A stretch of 64,000 nt of DNA from Paraphaeosphaeria minitans (Eukaryota > Ascomycota > Dothideomycetes > Pleosporales > Didymosphaeriaceae): contig WJXW01000011.1 of the NCBI GenBank assembly GCA_015832175.1, forward strand, positions 558,001 to 622,000, given 5' to 3'. Of the stretch, positions 45,500 to 56,478 are shown one piece after another. Position numbers and translations under genes: made by a program. The stretch's first letter is position 1. Every line of letters starts with the position of its first letter. Below the pieces are notes generated by a model. That model did not search any database, had not been told where the DNA came from, and was given only the letters and a program-made list of their open reading frames with translations.

Positions 45500-46870
45500 G
45501 TTAACTACACCCTAGGTGGAATAGCTGCTTCTAGTGCTAGTAGTAGGAAAGGTAGTAATAACCTAAATAAGCGTGGCCCTACTAGTAATATAAAGGCGGA
45601 CCTCTTTGTCTACTCTTCTAAGTCTACTAAGGAGTACATTATTAAGTAGTATATATTATCCTAAAAACCTTTCGCATCCTATTACTAACCTTCCTAATTA
45701 GGGTAAGAGCTAATTAGCGTGTAAACTATAATCTTCTACGTGAACTAGCTTACTTTATCTATAGCCTAGGTATATAAGGTGTTACCCTAGGTCCTGTTCT
45801 TTGCACTGCTAGTGTCTATAAGAATAATAGCTACTTAGACCTTACTGTTTAGCACTTTAATATTAGTAATAATTAAGTAGAGACTATTACTAAGTTCTTT
45901 AGCTTAGGCACTAGGGAGGCTCTATTAAAGCGTAGATACTATAATACTAATATTAATATAGGTATCTAGTATACTGTTACCTCTTCTTATTTTCCTCCTT
46001 TTTCTCTAATTAACTATCGCTGCACCTACTACTAGAATAAGAGTAGGAGGAGTAAGCTCTATTTTAGTAGTAAATACAGCGTTTCTTATCTAGAAGGTAA
46101 GCTACTAAACTAGGGAGGGTGTAATAAGTGCTAGATAAATAGTAACTATGCCTTTTACTCTTTTTATTATAAGTTCTAGTCTTAATTTCCTATTACCTAA
46201 GCTAATATCTCTTTCCTTTTAGGTAAGCTAGCTAACCCTAGTACTAGTTCTTTTATAGATAATATTATTTTAGCTGCTAATATCCTTCCTATTAGTATAA
46301 CCTACTCTTAGGCTCCTTCTAGTTATACTTCTAAAGCTGTTTCTGCCCTTAATACTCCTATTCCTAGGGAGCCTATAGAACCCTAATACACTATTACTAT
46401 AAACTATAGTCCTCTTTCCTTAGTAGCCCTATAAGATTATTTCTAAAGGTTTTCTAGAAGTTCTTTCTAGTCTCCTTCTAGTAGTGCTTTATTATTTTAG
46501 GGTTTTAGTCCTCCTATTTAAGGGGGTTCTTGTTCTAGCTCTAATTATAAATTGCCTAGTCCTAAATTACCTATGCGCCTAGATTCTCTTACTAGGGAGA
46601 ATACTCCTCTTTAGCTTTAGCTATCCTTTTAGTCTACTTATTCTTAGTATTTTTATTCTAGTTCTCTTTTGCCTTATTAGCGGTCTGTTAATTAGGCTAC
46701 CTAAAATTATGCTAGATCTCTTCTTTAGTCTAAGGTAACTAGGGCCTCTAGCTCTATAGAGCCTTAAACCCTAAATACTTATTAGTCCTGCCGCTACTAT
46801 AGAGATAATAGTACTGTTAATAATAAGGAGGATAATAATTAGTGTTCTAATATATCTTTCTCTTTCTTTT
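45500..46870 (+). pseudogene. GD2 antisense frame, Cys-rich and Ser-rich, function unknown
   Basis: Same place and content as the GD1 frame at 23150-24530. On plus, with RIP stops read through: LDLTV*HFNISNN*VETI, ALLKRRYYNTNINIGI (about 45830-45970), RCTYY*NKSRRSKLYFSS then GGCNKC*INSNYAFYSFYYKF (about 46015-46180, several Tyr may be former Cys, giving repeated C-x2-C pairs), then a Ser/Pro-rich tail (SPSSSALLF*GFSPP, about 46470-46520). A frame change near 45635 is shared with GD1, so it is old: intron or two ORFs. The opposite strand is also readable, so orientation is not proven. No family recognised. Confidence 0.42.
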
Positions 46871-46959
46871 TTACTAACTACCTATAGTTAGCTTTCCTAA
46901 TTCTATATTAGGAAAGGATTAGGCTAGTTTAATATAATATTAGACTCTAAAGTAGATAT

Positions 46960-49900
46960 ATCTTAGTCTGTATTAAAATCTAATACTTCTACTCTTTTTA
47001 AAATAACCACTTTTAGTAAATTGCCTTTTGTTTATGTAGGTAGCATAATAGCCTATTAGAGTTCCTTCTTCTACTCTGCCCCTCTAGTTCTTATAAGGCT
47101 ATCTTTAACTTCTAAGCTAGAATTACTATGCTCCTCTCTCTCTTTAACCTCTTAATAGCGTAGTGGTTTTAGCAGCTTTAGTAGTAGGGTTTAAGAGTTA
47201 ATTAGTAGGTCTTTAGGTATAATTCTTATCCTTCCTCTTAGTACCTGTACTTTATTATCTAAGGTGTGCTAGTAGAAGCGCTTAAGGTAGTTGCTATACG
47301 TAGTATACTAGAATGTAGCTCTATTAAGCTCTTCTAGTTAGTAATATAACTAGCTAGGGTAGTTAATAGAGATTTAGTAAAGGCCTAGCTAGCGATCTTT
47401 TATCTTTGTAGCTATTAACTTGTCTATAGCCCTAATTAAATCCTAAACTAGCACTAGGTCTCCTTTATAAAAGTCTTATTAATAGGCTTTACTAAAATCC
47501 TATTACTCTACTCCTTTAAGGCGCATTCTTCTTAACCTAAATAGCGCCTCTAAAAGTTTATCGCCTCTCTATTCTAACTACTTAGCCCTTAGGGTAAGTA
47601 GATCTAATTAGTTCTCTACCTCTAACTATAGTAGGGTCTACTAGCTTTTAATCGCCAGCTTAATAGGCAGTATAGGTTAAATACTAGTTATTATCTCTGT
47701 AGGTGCTAACCCTGTGCTTTGTTAAATTAAAACCCTCTTAGCCTATACTACTATAGGTAAATTACGCTTCTAATTATTTCTTAGCTTTATAAGCGCTGCA
47801 ATAAGTAATTAGTAACTTTGTTTAACTAGCCCTTAAGCCTTAGAGTTGTAGGAGGAAGCTTAGATGTAGTGTATCCTATAGTGTTTAGCTAGTGCTTTAA
47901 CTACTAATTTGTTTTTAGGCCCCCTATCTACGCTTAGTTAAGGAAACACCCCCTACCTATAAATAATGTCCTTATAGAGGAACTTTGTAACACTTTCTAA
48001 ATCTACTCTAATAAGCGCTCTAGCTTTAGGCTATCCTAAGGCGTATTCCCTAGTAACAACAAGGAAGGATTTCTAATGCTTACTTGTAGGCATGTAGGTA
48101 ATATTAATAGTCTATTGTTTAAACAAGATCCTAGGGTTACTAATCTTAAGGCTTGTCTCTATCTAATTACTTTATTTAGCAGCACAGATAGCACATTTCT
48201 TTAGCTTAGTTTAAATTATTTTAAACTAGCCCTCTTACTAGAACTAAGACTAGATTGTAGTATTTATAGCCTAGATTCCTTTATAGTAGAGGTGCTAATA
48301 GACCTCCTAAACAAGTGCCTTTTAAATATCTAGGTTATTAATTACCCTTTAGATAGTAAGATTTAGGGTTAACTTCTTAAATAGTAGGTTTACTTTTATA
48401 AAAAAGGTTTAGGCCTTCTTTATCTACAAAAGGCGGCTTTTCTAGGGTATTAGCCTGTTAGGTCTTTTTCTAAATAGTAAGAACCTCGCTATCTCTTCTA
48501 ATTCTTCTAAAAAGTCTTTACTAAGGATCTAGGCCTCTTGTAAAGTAAACACTAAGCCATTATTATGCTTCTCTACTATATAGTCTATAAAGGGATCCAG
48601 GTTTTTTTCTAATTCTTCTAGCGCTGTCCATCCTTTTAGTTAGGGGTACCTTAATAATCTATTAGTAATAATATTTTGTTTTCCTGGCCTATAGATAATT
48701 TTAAAGTCCTATAGTAGTATTGTACCTAGCTATTAGTTCATCACTAATCTAGGGAGGTTAGTAGAAGACTAGTTAAGCTGTGAAATTAGAGTAGCTGCAT
48801 CTGTTTTAATAATAAATTAGGTCCTATATAGGTATAGCGTAAACTTCTTTAGCGCCTATACCACTGCTTTGCATTTAAGCTTAGTTAAGTGCTACTTTAA
48901 TTTTGCTTTAGACTATAGTGTACTTTTAAACTGCACTAGGTGGCGCTTCCTATCCTTTTCTACTTACTTAATATAGGCTCCTCCTTCTTATGAATTTGCG
49001 TCTATACAGACAAAGATCTGCCTTCCTAATTTATATTAAGAGTTATTAGAACTAGTGTAGTAGTAATGCTCTCCTTTAGGATATTTATTAATTAGCGCTT
49101 AAAATCTCCTTACTTCTATTCTTAGCCTTTCCTAGTAAGTATGTACAAAGGTTTTGCTTTAATAGAAAAGTAGAAGATCTATTAGTAATAGTAAGTGTAA
49201 ATCCTAATAAACTATTAGACTTCTCCTTAATTTGTGCATTCTTTCTAGTATAGAATCTTAGCCACTTTCTTATCTTAGGGCAATTAGCTATTAGGCAATA
49301 CCTTATATCCTACAATTTCTATTTAGTTCACTCCCTAGAAGGATTTCGTTCCTAATATAGTAGTATAGGCCCTCTCTAGATTAGTAAGTACTCTATCTAG
49401 CTGTATAATATGTTTAAGCACAAATTAGTGTACCCTAGGAAGGGCTTCTTTATCCCTATAGGTTAACTTTAGTCCTACTAATGCAATATTATTAATAAAG
49501 GGTAAAGTATTAGGGAAATGCCTCTAAAGGATTGTTAACATAGCTCTTTAGAAAACTCCTAGTAAATTTGTTACACCTTATAGCAGTGTGTAGTGCCTTA
49601 CTAGGCCTATAGGTGTTTAGAAAGCTATTATATCTTTTAAGGCTATATAGAGCGGTATCTAGTTAAACCCTAAAAATAGATTAAATAGAGAGTAGATTGC
49701 TCTACTTCTAATCCTCTCTAAAAACTTATTAGCTATGGGTAGGAGATTAGTATCTCTTTCTAAAACCTTATTATAGAACTAGGCGTTATTAATTAATTAG
49801 TACCCTTTGTCTTTCTTTAGTACTAGGAACTAGGGGTTTTAATATTAGCTATTGCATATTTTAAGGACTTTTTGGTTAATCTAATCTAAAATTATCTAGT

Positions 49901-50300
49901 GTACTATAGGCACTAGCTTTTTTGGGTAGTTGAAGCCTCTTACCTACTAGGCTTTGTATAGGATAGTCTGAATCTAGTATAGAGGTATAATATCCTTACT
50001 AATAGTTGTTATCTTACTAAATTCCTAGGCTAGAGCTGCCTCCTAATAGAACATTAGCTTATAGATAAGTAAAATTTCTATAGGTTTTAGCTAGTCTCTA
50101 ACATTTATCTCCTTTAGTCGTTTAGGTATTAATTAGTGCCCCCTTCTAAAATCTATATACCTAGGTTTAAACATTCCTAAATATACATCTAGTTAAGGTC
50201 CCTAAAAAGCTATTACAGCTTATTATCGTTTAATAGCTCTTTCTCTCTAATCTAATTTCTCTACTTCTAATAGGCGGTCTCTTCTTAGGTTATCTATAGG
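46960..50300 (-). pseudogene. GD2 pol: reverse transcriptase, RNase H, integrase
   Basis: Minus strand, reading right to left. RT: INNAQFYNKV near 49780; LVRHYTLLQGVTNLLGVFQR near 49580; active site FINNIALVGLK near 49480 in place of FIDDI, both Asp changed to Asn. RNase H to linker: IIKTDAATLISQLNQ then IIYRPGKQN near 48680-48810. Integrase: zinc-binding CAICAAK near 48180, core NITYMPTSK near 48100, VDRGPKNKLVVKALAKHY near 47920, IQASSYNSKA near 47870, then the C-terminal region YQISINYPSQLYYQLEELN near 47330-47390. The segment 47010-50319 is exactly what GD1 lacks. Confidence 0.88.
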
Positions 50301-50319
50301 CCGAATTTTATTTGCCACC

Positions 50320-50940
50320 TTTTTATGTATAGTGTAGGTAATCCCTAATTGCCTAGCTACTATTGCCTAACGTTCTCGCGCTTGTTATTTAATTAATTCT
50401 ATTTAACTAATTTCCTACTTATCTTCTCTATCTTCTACCTCTTTATCGCTAAGGTATACACTAATAGGGTAACTCTGTAGCGAGTGTACTTCCCCTATAA
50501 GTACACCCTTTACACGTTTCCTAAATCTTTATTACTTGTCTTATAGTTAGAAAGTAGTAAAGTATCTAACCTAAAGAAAGAGACTATTCTTTTCCTATCT
50601 ACAAAGGTAACCCTACATAGGTATTAGCCTATTAGGGTAAACTCTATAGCTAATTAAGCAGCTATCGCAAAGGGGGTGCCTAGGATAATAGGCCTCTTAA
50701 CGTTTCTTATAATCTTAAAATAAGTAAGAATTATAATTAGCCTAACCTTAAGTAGTATACTATAGGCAGTTTCTATATACTTATCTAAATCTCTACTAGC
50801 TCCTACTATGCCTAATTGTTTTTTAGTAGGTAAGTGGCTCTAATCTTAGTCTTAGATTATAATATTAAGTGCCCTTATAGTAGTATACCTTATAATATTT
50901 AGTTCTAATCCTAAGTTAAGCAGAACCTTGTAGTAGCTTC
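50320..50940 (-). pseudogene. GD2 protease and linker
   Basis: Minus strand between RT and gag. Reads IIRNVKRPIILGTPFAIAA near 50670-50730, the flap/end of a retroviral-type aspartic protease (ILGxP), followed by a linker with DKEVEDREDKQEIS near 50410-50460. The catalytic Asp triad is not recognised. GD1 keeps this part. Confidence 0.65.
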
Positions 50941-53400
50941 TAAGAATAGTAATAAAATAGGTAGGGAGTTTTGCTAGAATGCTCTAAACTCCTATCTATT
51001 CTTCTAGCTTAGTGCGACTTTAGAGGTTAACCTTATTAGCTTCTTCCTAATATCTATTCTACACCTCTCTAATACTATATTAGGTACTTTGTGCAGCGTT
51101 TCCTTATGCGATCTAGTATAGTCTAGGGCGCAACTTCTCTATTATTACTTCTAACAGGATAGCAGGTTCTTAAGGGTGGTCCTAACTTTGTTTTTCTATT
51201 AAAACTTGTCTTTATTGTGTCTTTATAAAGATATTCCTTAATTTACTCCTATCTAATTAGTTATTAGGCTCCTTTTCTTTCTTAGAGAGTAGTTGCTAGG
51301 CCTTTAAATATAGTTTATTTTAAAAAAATATTAATCTAACTATAATACCTCTTACCTCTTAGGTTAGTGCTGCTATTAGAATAGAATTAGTATTTAGGGT
51401 GTTAATAAGTGCGACTAGCTCTTTATCTAATAGAGGAGTAGAGGCTATTTAAGTACTCTTCTTTCTACTAGTAGCTTTAGCTTCTAGTATAGCTTAGATA
51501 ATACTCTTCTCTATTATCTAAGTAGGTTTAGAAGCTCTTTAGTTTACTTCTATAATTACTACTTATAGCACTAATTTATTATTGTTAATTACTAGTAGAG
51601 GAGATCCTGGGCGGAATTCTTTAATTTATAGCTAGGAATTAATCCTAACCCTTCTTTCCTAAAGGTCTCTTATTTAAGCTACTAACACTAGTTTACTTAC
51701 TCTAGTCCTTACAACCCTTTTAATACTTAGTTAGTTCTATTATTCTTATAAGCTCTTTTCTACTACCCTAGTCCTAGTAGTATTTACTTCCTTAGTTATA
51801 TTAACTTCCTTAGATAAGTAGAAGACCTCTAATAAGGTAGCGTAGAAGGCTTTAGCCCTTTTTATTACTTCTATCTCTAGCTCCTAGTCTCCCTACTTAC
51901 TACTTATTAACCTAAAATGCGATTAGCCTAATTTATATTTAAAATAAGTAGAGGCTTTTTTACCCTCTAGGCCTAGCACCTAGCTAAAATTCTTCTTTAA
52001 ATCTTTATTAGTAATATTAAAATACTATTTAATCTCTCTAAGTAGGTACTAGAGCTATGTATCTCCTTAGGAGTAGAGTATAGGCCCCCTAAATTTCTCT
52101 ATCTAAAGGTGTTTTAGGCTATAGTAGAAGTTAAAAAACTGGCTATTAGTGTTAAAGATTTTATAGTACTAACCTCTTTTAATAAGGCCTTAGCGCTAGA
52201 GGCAGTTCTTTATAATATGTCTAGTCTCTCTATAGGTCCTATAAGCCTAGGCTTAATATTCCCAATTGCGAATTACCTAAGTACCTGCACTAGGGTTTAT
52301 AATAGGGTTATAAGAGCTCTTAAATGTCCTATTATTATATTCTATATAAAGGGTTAGCCCTATAAGCTTATTAAAAGTGTATTAGTTATTAGCTAGCTTA
52401 TTAAGAATAAGACTAGTAGTAGTAGGTATAGAAGCCTTTTATTACTTATATTCTTCTATAGTAAGGGTAAGTCCTCTTATTTTTATAATAACCTCTTAGA
52501 CTTACGTATCTACTTCTTTTTTATAATTTTTATTTTCTCCTATTTTTATTTCCTTCTATACCTTAAAGAACTTCTTAGGTGGTAGAATAAGTAGGATTAC
52601 TAACAAAGCAGCTTTAAAATAAGCTAGATTTATAGTAACCTATCTCTCCTCCTACTATATAGCCCTAATTGCCTTATCCTAGTCTCTGCACTAGTGAAGG
52701 AAATCGTATATTTCTTACACCTAATAGGTGTTTATATTACTTCTTTTTAGGCGACTCTCTATTAGTATTCTATATATAACTATAGTCTTATTGTCTTAGC
52801 TAAGACCTCTAAAGAAAAGAGTCCCTACTTCTATCTACACAATTTGTAATTAGGTAAGGGCAGCTTAAGTATAGCTATTAAACTTATAGAAGTAGTTATT
52901 TAGTGCAATAGGCTGCTAGCTTACTTTATTAAGCTAGCTCTTAAGGTAGGCTTTAGTTAATTTTTAGTATTCTAAGTCTATTAATAAGTACTTAAAGTAA
53001 AGTATCTTCTAAAAGTCTTCCTAGTTAACTAAAGCGCTTCTATAGGCTAGTAGTTTTATAATATCCCTTTAGTAGGTGCCTAAGTAGAAGTAAAGCAGCT
53101 TTTATTTCTTAAGCTCTTTACTTTACCCTACTTTTTTTACTTAAAAGTTATAGTTCTCTAAAAAAGTAGTAATATTAATACTACTAAAGCTTAGTGCGTT
53201 GCTATTATTTAGGCTTAGAGTGAACTAAGCCATGTTTCTCTTTTAGAGAAAGCCTCCTATTCCTAGTCCTTTATCCTTAAACTATTTGCTTTTGTCTATA
53301 TCTTTTAAAAGGTAATTAGTAATGCCCTAGCTTATATAGCTAGTGCTACTCTTAGTAGGGGTAGTTAGATAAATAGGGTTATTATAAAACCTATACAAAT
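50941..53400 (-). pseudogene. GD2 gag
   Basis: Minus strand between the leader repeats and protease. Reads moderately open with RIP stops (for example IYRILIESRLKRSNINTY near 52730-52790). Assigned to Gag by position and by conservation with GD1. A candidate zinc-binding Cys (CRYLGNSQLGI) lies near 52280, but the full CCHC is not clear. No further function can be stated. Confidence 0.6.
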
Positions 53401-53579
53401 CTATTTTATCTTCTTTTTTTTTTATTTTTCTTCTATTATCTACTTATTTTTATATTAGTTTTCTGTTAGCAATTTGGCGTTAGGTATACAGATAACAATC
53501 TTACTTAATAGAATCCTACTACTAATACCTCGCTTCCCCTTTTATCTCTAACTTAATTATTACTTAGACTAGAATTATT
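53401..53579 (-). other. GD2 5' leader, nothing recognised
   Basis: T-rich on the plus strand; same as 27751-27954 in GD1. No motif seen. Confidence 0.4.
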
Positions 53580-53960
53580 TAGGGTCTATTACATTCGCTC
53601 TTTCTAGGAGTCTAGTAGCTACTTAAAGGTCCTCTAGTCTGTCCCTCTTTCTACCTAATAGCTGCTTAAAAGTCTATTAGTCTGTTGTTGTTTTATTCCT
53701 AGGTAACTAATAACTACTTAAAAGTCTATATAGTCTGTACTAGCACTAGATAGCTGCTTAAAAGTCTATTGGTCTGTTGTTATTTAGTTCTAGGTAATTA
53801 GTGACTACTTAAAAGTCTATTAATCTGTCTGTCTAGACGACTGATAACTACTTAAAAGTCTATATAGTCTGTCTGTCTTTGTACCTAATAGCTACTTAAA
53901 AGTCTATTAGTCTTATCGCTCTGTTCTTAGCTATTTAGCAGTTACTTAAAAGTCTACTAA
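53580..53960 (-). repeat. Tandem repeat in the 5' leader of GD2
   Basis: Eight units of about 42-51 bp with core ctacttaaaagtctattagtc (near 53605, 53663, 53712, 53755, 53803, 53848, 53893, 53942). Three fewer than GD1, equal to one missing three-unit block. Confidence 0.9.
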
Positions 53961-54044
53961 ACAGCTTCTATTAGTTCTTTAAATACTTGTCGCTATACTT
54001 CTCTATATCCTTTTAAAAGCTGCCCTATGTCCCTTACTAAAAAT

Positions 54045-54276
54045 TATTATATTATAGGTGTGTTTGCTTTAAGTAAGGAATATAAAAGAATAAGTTAAGT
54101 TCTTCTATCTAAAATCTATTATATAAATCCAACTACTCTAATTGTCTATCTAGTCTCTTTCTGTCTTGTCTGGTTGGCGCTTCCTTTTTCCTGTTCCCTA
54201 ATTAGCTATCTTAAACGACAGCTGATTGGCCCTATGTTTCTCTGATTCTCTATTATAGGCCAACCTTTACACTACA
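54045..54276 (-). repeat. 5' LTR of GD2
   Basis: 232 bp, plus-strand view TATTATATTATAGG to TTTACACTACA; followed by ATAT. Confidence 0.92.
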
Positions 54277-55262
54277 ATATGTTAGTCTCTAATTAGATTA
54301 GTAGCGTAGAGGTAAAGTAGCGTAAAATAGGTGTACTTAAAAAGCACGTTTTAAGTATTTTAAAAGTATTATTAGCTTTTACTAACTATTAGAACACTTA
54401 GTTCTTCTTAAGTAGGTCTAAGAGAGGAGCAGTTTCTTGCGTATATACTTTAATAAATCGCCTATAAAAGTTTATAAAGTCTAGAAATAACTAGAGCTCT
54501 TAGATACTAGTTAGCTATAGTTATTCTATAATAGTTACTATACGCGTAGGATTAGCGCGGATTTCTTGCGTAGTTATAATAAAACTAAAGAAGTAGACTT
54601 CGCCTAAGGCAAATATGTACTTAGTTAAATTAATAAAAAGTTTAGCCTTATGTAGTAATTTAAGCATAGTGTAGACAGCGCGCTAATAAAGCGTAAGATT
54701 CTTATTATAGGTATAGATAAGTATATTATCTAGATATATAATTGTAACGCGTAGATCACGATATTGTTGTGGTGTTGTGGTATCTAGCGCCAAGGCCCCA
54801 TAGAGGGTCTGTGCGCTAAGCGAGCTAGCTGCGCAAAACCTGCGCCGCGCGTTAACTCGATATAAGACAAGTATTATTCTATTAATATTACTAAAGTCAT
54901 CCTTTCACTGTCCTTCCTAGTGTGAAGCAAGTACTATTGCCTATAACTAGACCTCACAATAATATATATATAATCTAGATGTGGTGCCAGTGCCTTATTA
55001 ATATATGTATAGAAGCTTATAGGGGCATTAGTTAAGCTAAATAGTATTACTAAGTAATTAAAGTGGCTATAGCGAGTTTAGAATATAGTTTTCTACTTAT
55101 CTCCTGCCTAGATCTAAATTCTGTAGTAGGCGTTACGAAGATTAAGGGTTATATAGTAGTATACGCCTAATAGGCGGTTAAGCGTCTCTCTAACTAAGAG
55201 TAGTGTAAGGAATAGGTAACCTTTAAAGATTCCTAGAGTTACCTTTTCTATATTCTAGAACT
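54277..55262 (-). pseudogene. OG reverse transcriptase (main part)
   Basis: Minus strand, interrupted by a solo LTR at 54743-54958. From right to left: VRETLNRLLG and LRNAYYRI near 55120-55200, AGDK*KTIF*TRYSHFNYLV near 55050-55100, LTNAPISFYTYINKALAPHLDYIYI near 54970-55030, then (after the LTR) IYLDNILIYTYNKNLTLY near 54690-54735, and the thumb LQLFLDFINFYRRFIKVY near 54440-54490. Joining across the solo LTR restores HLDYIYIIYLDNILI, so the insertion point is exact. The active site is YLDN, not YLDD. The RT N-terminal blocks before YPLPL are absent here and present on the opposite strand at 5330-5425. Confidence 0.85.
54743..54958 (-). repeat. Solo LTR, 216 bp, in the OG reverse transcriptase
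   Basis: Plus-strand view TGTAACGCGTAG to GACCTCACA; TG...CA ends in both orientations. A perfect duplication ATAAT flanks it (54738-54742 and 54959-54963). It keeps CG-rich words (gcgccgcgcgttaactcg), so it is much less altered by RIP than the surroundings. A partial copy lies at 2956-3103. No internal region of this family is in the window, so the strand is a guess. Confidence 0.9.
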
Positions 55263-55518
55263 TTCTATAATGACGTCATAATGACTTTATAGCCCTATGG
55301 ATACTAGGTAACGTTATAGGTGACGTTATAAGGTGACGTTATAGGTGACGTTATAGGTAACGTTATAGATAGTAGAGAATTACTAAGTAGAATACTCTAG
55401 AATCTCTACTATATATATATAAAGAGAGTTACCTTCTACGTGTACTCTCTATCCTAGATAGCAATTCTAAGCCTATACCTAAGGTTTTATTACTCTATTT
55501 AACTACGTTTAATCTGCC
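55263..55518 (+). promoter_or_regulatory. CRE-like tandem repeats and TATA box, probable truncated LTR
   Basis: 256 bp between OG and Ch5. At 55271 tgacgtca is a perfect ATF/CREB palindrome; at 55307-55368 about five tandem units of 11-13 bp of type tgacgttatagg follow; at about 55409-55427 is ctatatatatataaagag, a strong TATA box, then pyrimidine-rich sequence. The order enhancer repeats, TATA, pyrimidine-rich start is that of an LTR U3-R reading to the right, cut at 55518 by Ch5. It may be the 3' LTR of the rearranged OG. No matching LTR is found elsewhere in the window, so this is inference. Confidence 0.45.
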
Positions 55519-55929
55519 TGTTAAGATCTAAAGGCTAGGCCTCCTAGGATCTTTATATGTATCTATATTCGTTGTTTAAGCGGCACGGCACAAGAGGTTA
55601 CGTGACCTAATTAGTATAATTAGAGCGCTAAGACAACTAATTAGACTAAGCACTTAACATACTAAGTAACTAATTAGTGCTTAATTAGTTTAATTAGAGT
55701 AATTAGTAGACTAATTGCTTAAAGTATATAGGAACGTAGGGATAGGCTCTCTATACTTATATTTAATCTGTTTATTAATCTATTATTTAGATTCTAGTAG
55801 ACTATATTATTAACTTATTACACTTTATAAGATACTATTATATTAATAAGACCTTCTACCTTCTATAAGTACTCCTGTTTAAGAACTAACCTTAACCCTT
55901 TAAGACTAGCTACCCTCTTAGATTTAATA
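55519..55929 (+). repeat. 5' LTR of Ch5, U3 type b
   Basis: 411 bp, TGTTAAGATC to GATTTAATA. U3 contains several ctaattag/cttaattag palindromic words (55610-55715). The shared 205-bp part starts with tatataggaacg at 55725. Confidence 0.93.
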
Positions 55930-55946
55930 TCTTAAACACCCTTAAT

Positions 55947-56149
55947 ATAAGTACTTTATAAACTTTTACTTCTTCTATAGCTTTAGGTGCCGCTAAGATT
56001 ACTCTTATAAAGGATAGTAGTAAAGTGTATAAACCTAATCTCTACTTTAGTAAACAATCTTAAACTAATGTCTAGATTCTCTAGTTAGACCTCTACTTCT
56101 TTAACTTAGATAAACCTCTTAAAGATAAGAAAAAGGTTATCTTTATAGT
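55947..56149 (+). pseudogene. Ch5 gag N-terminal part
   Basis: Starts at a former ATG (ATAAGTACT) 18 bp after the LTR, as in Ch2, Ch3 and Ch4. Reads LGAAKITLIKDSSK near 55985, then PLKDKKKVIF at 56110, ending at ATAGT where Cop2 entered. Continues at 62768. Confidence 0.82.
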
Positions 56150-56344
56150 TGTTAAAGTAAAACACTCACTTTCGTGATTCTTTCTAGATCCACTAATTTA
56201 GATCACGGGATTCTTGCCAAGAGGCTCATTTCTTTTATATATAGTCTACCCTTTCAGCATCCTTTCCTATAATTAGCTATTTGTATTCTTTACAACTCTA
56301 CTCCTAAATATCTTATAATAGTTTAAGCCCTTTTTACCACAACA
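56150..56344 (+). repeat. 5' LTR of Cop2
   Basis: 195 bp, TGTTAAAGTAAAAC to TACCACAACA. Matches 62573-62767 apart from transitions. Confidence 0.94.
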
Positions 56345-56478
56345 GTTATAAGCCCAGCACTTAGAACGTAGGACAATTCTCCCTGCCTACTTAGTAACGC
56401 TCAAATTATTATATAACACTCTATTTAGAACCTCTCTACGATACAACCCCTCTATTTCTAATTATAAAAATTATTAAA
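56345..56478 (+). other. Cop2 5' leader
   Basis: 134 bp from the LTR to the start codon. gttataagcccagcac next to the LTR may be the primer-binding site, but I cannot name a matching tRNA. Confidence 0.5.

Larger units (their letters stand above)
44722..54276 (-). mobile_element. GD2, full-length Ty3/Gypsy element, second family
   Basis: 9555 bp with 232-bp LTRs and a 4-bp duplication ATAT (44718-44721, 54277-54280). Read on minus: 5' LTR, leader with tandem repeats, gag, protease, RT, RNase H, integrase, antisense frame, 3' noncoding, polypurine tract, LTR. The RNase H-integrase linker carries the TLxSQLNxSxxxLPxxLV-type motif of a Gypsy clade widespread in ascomycetes, different from Ch and OG. 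No chromodomain seen. Confidence 0.93.
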
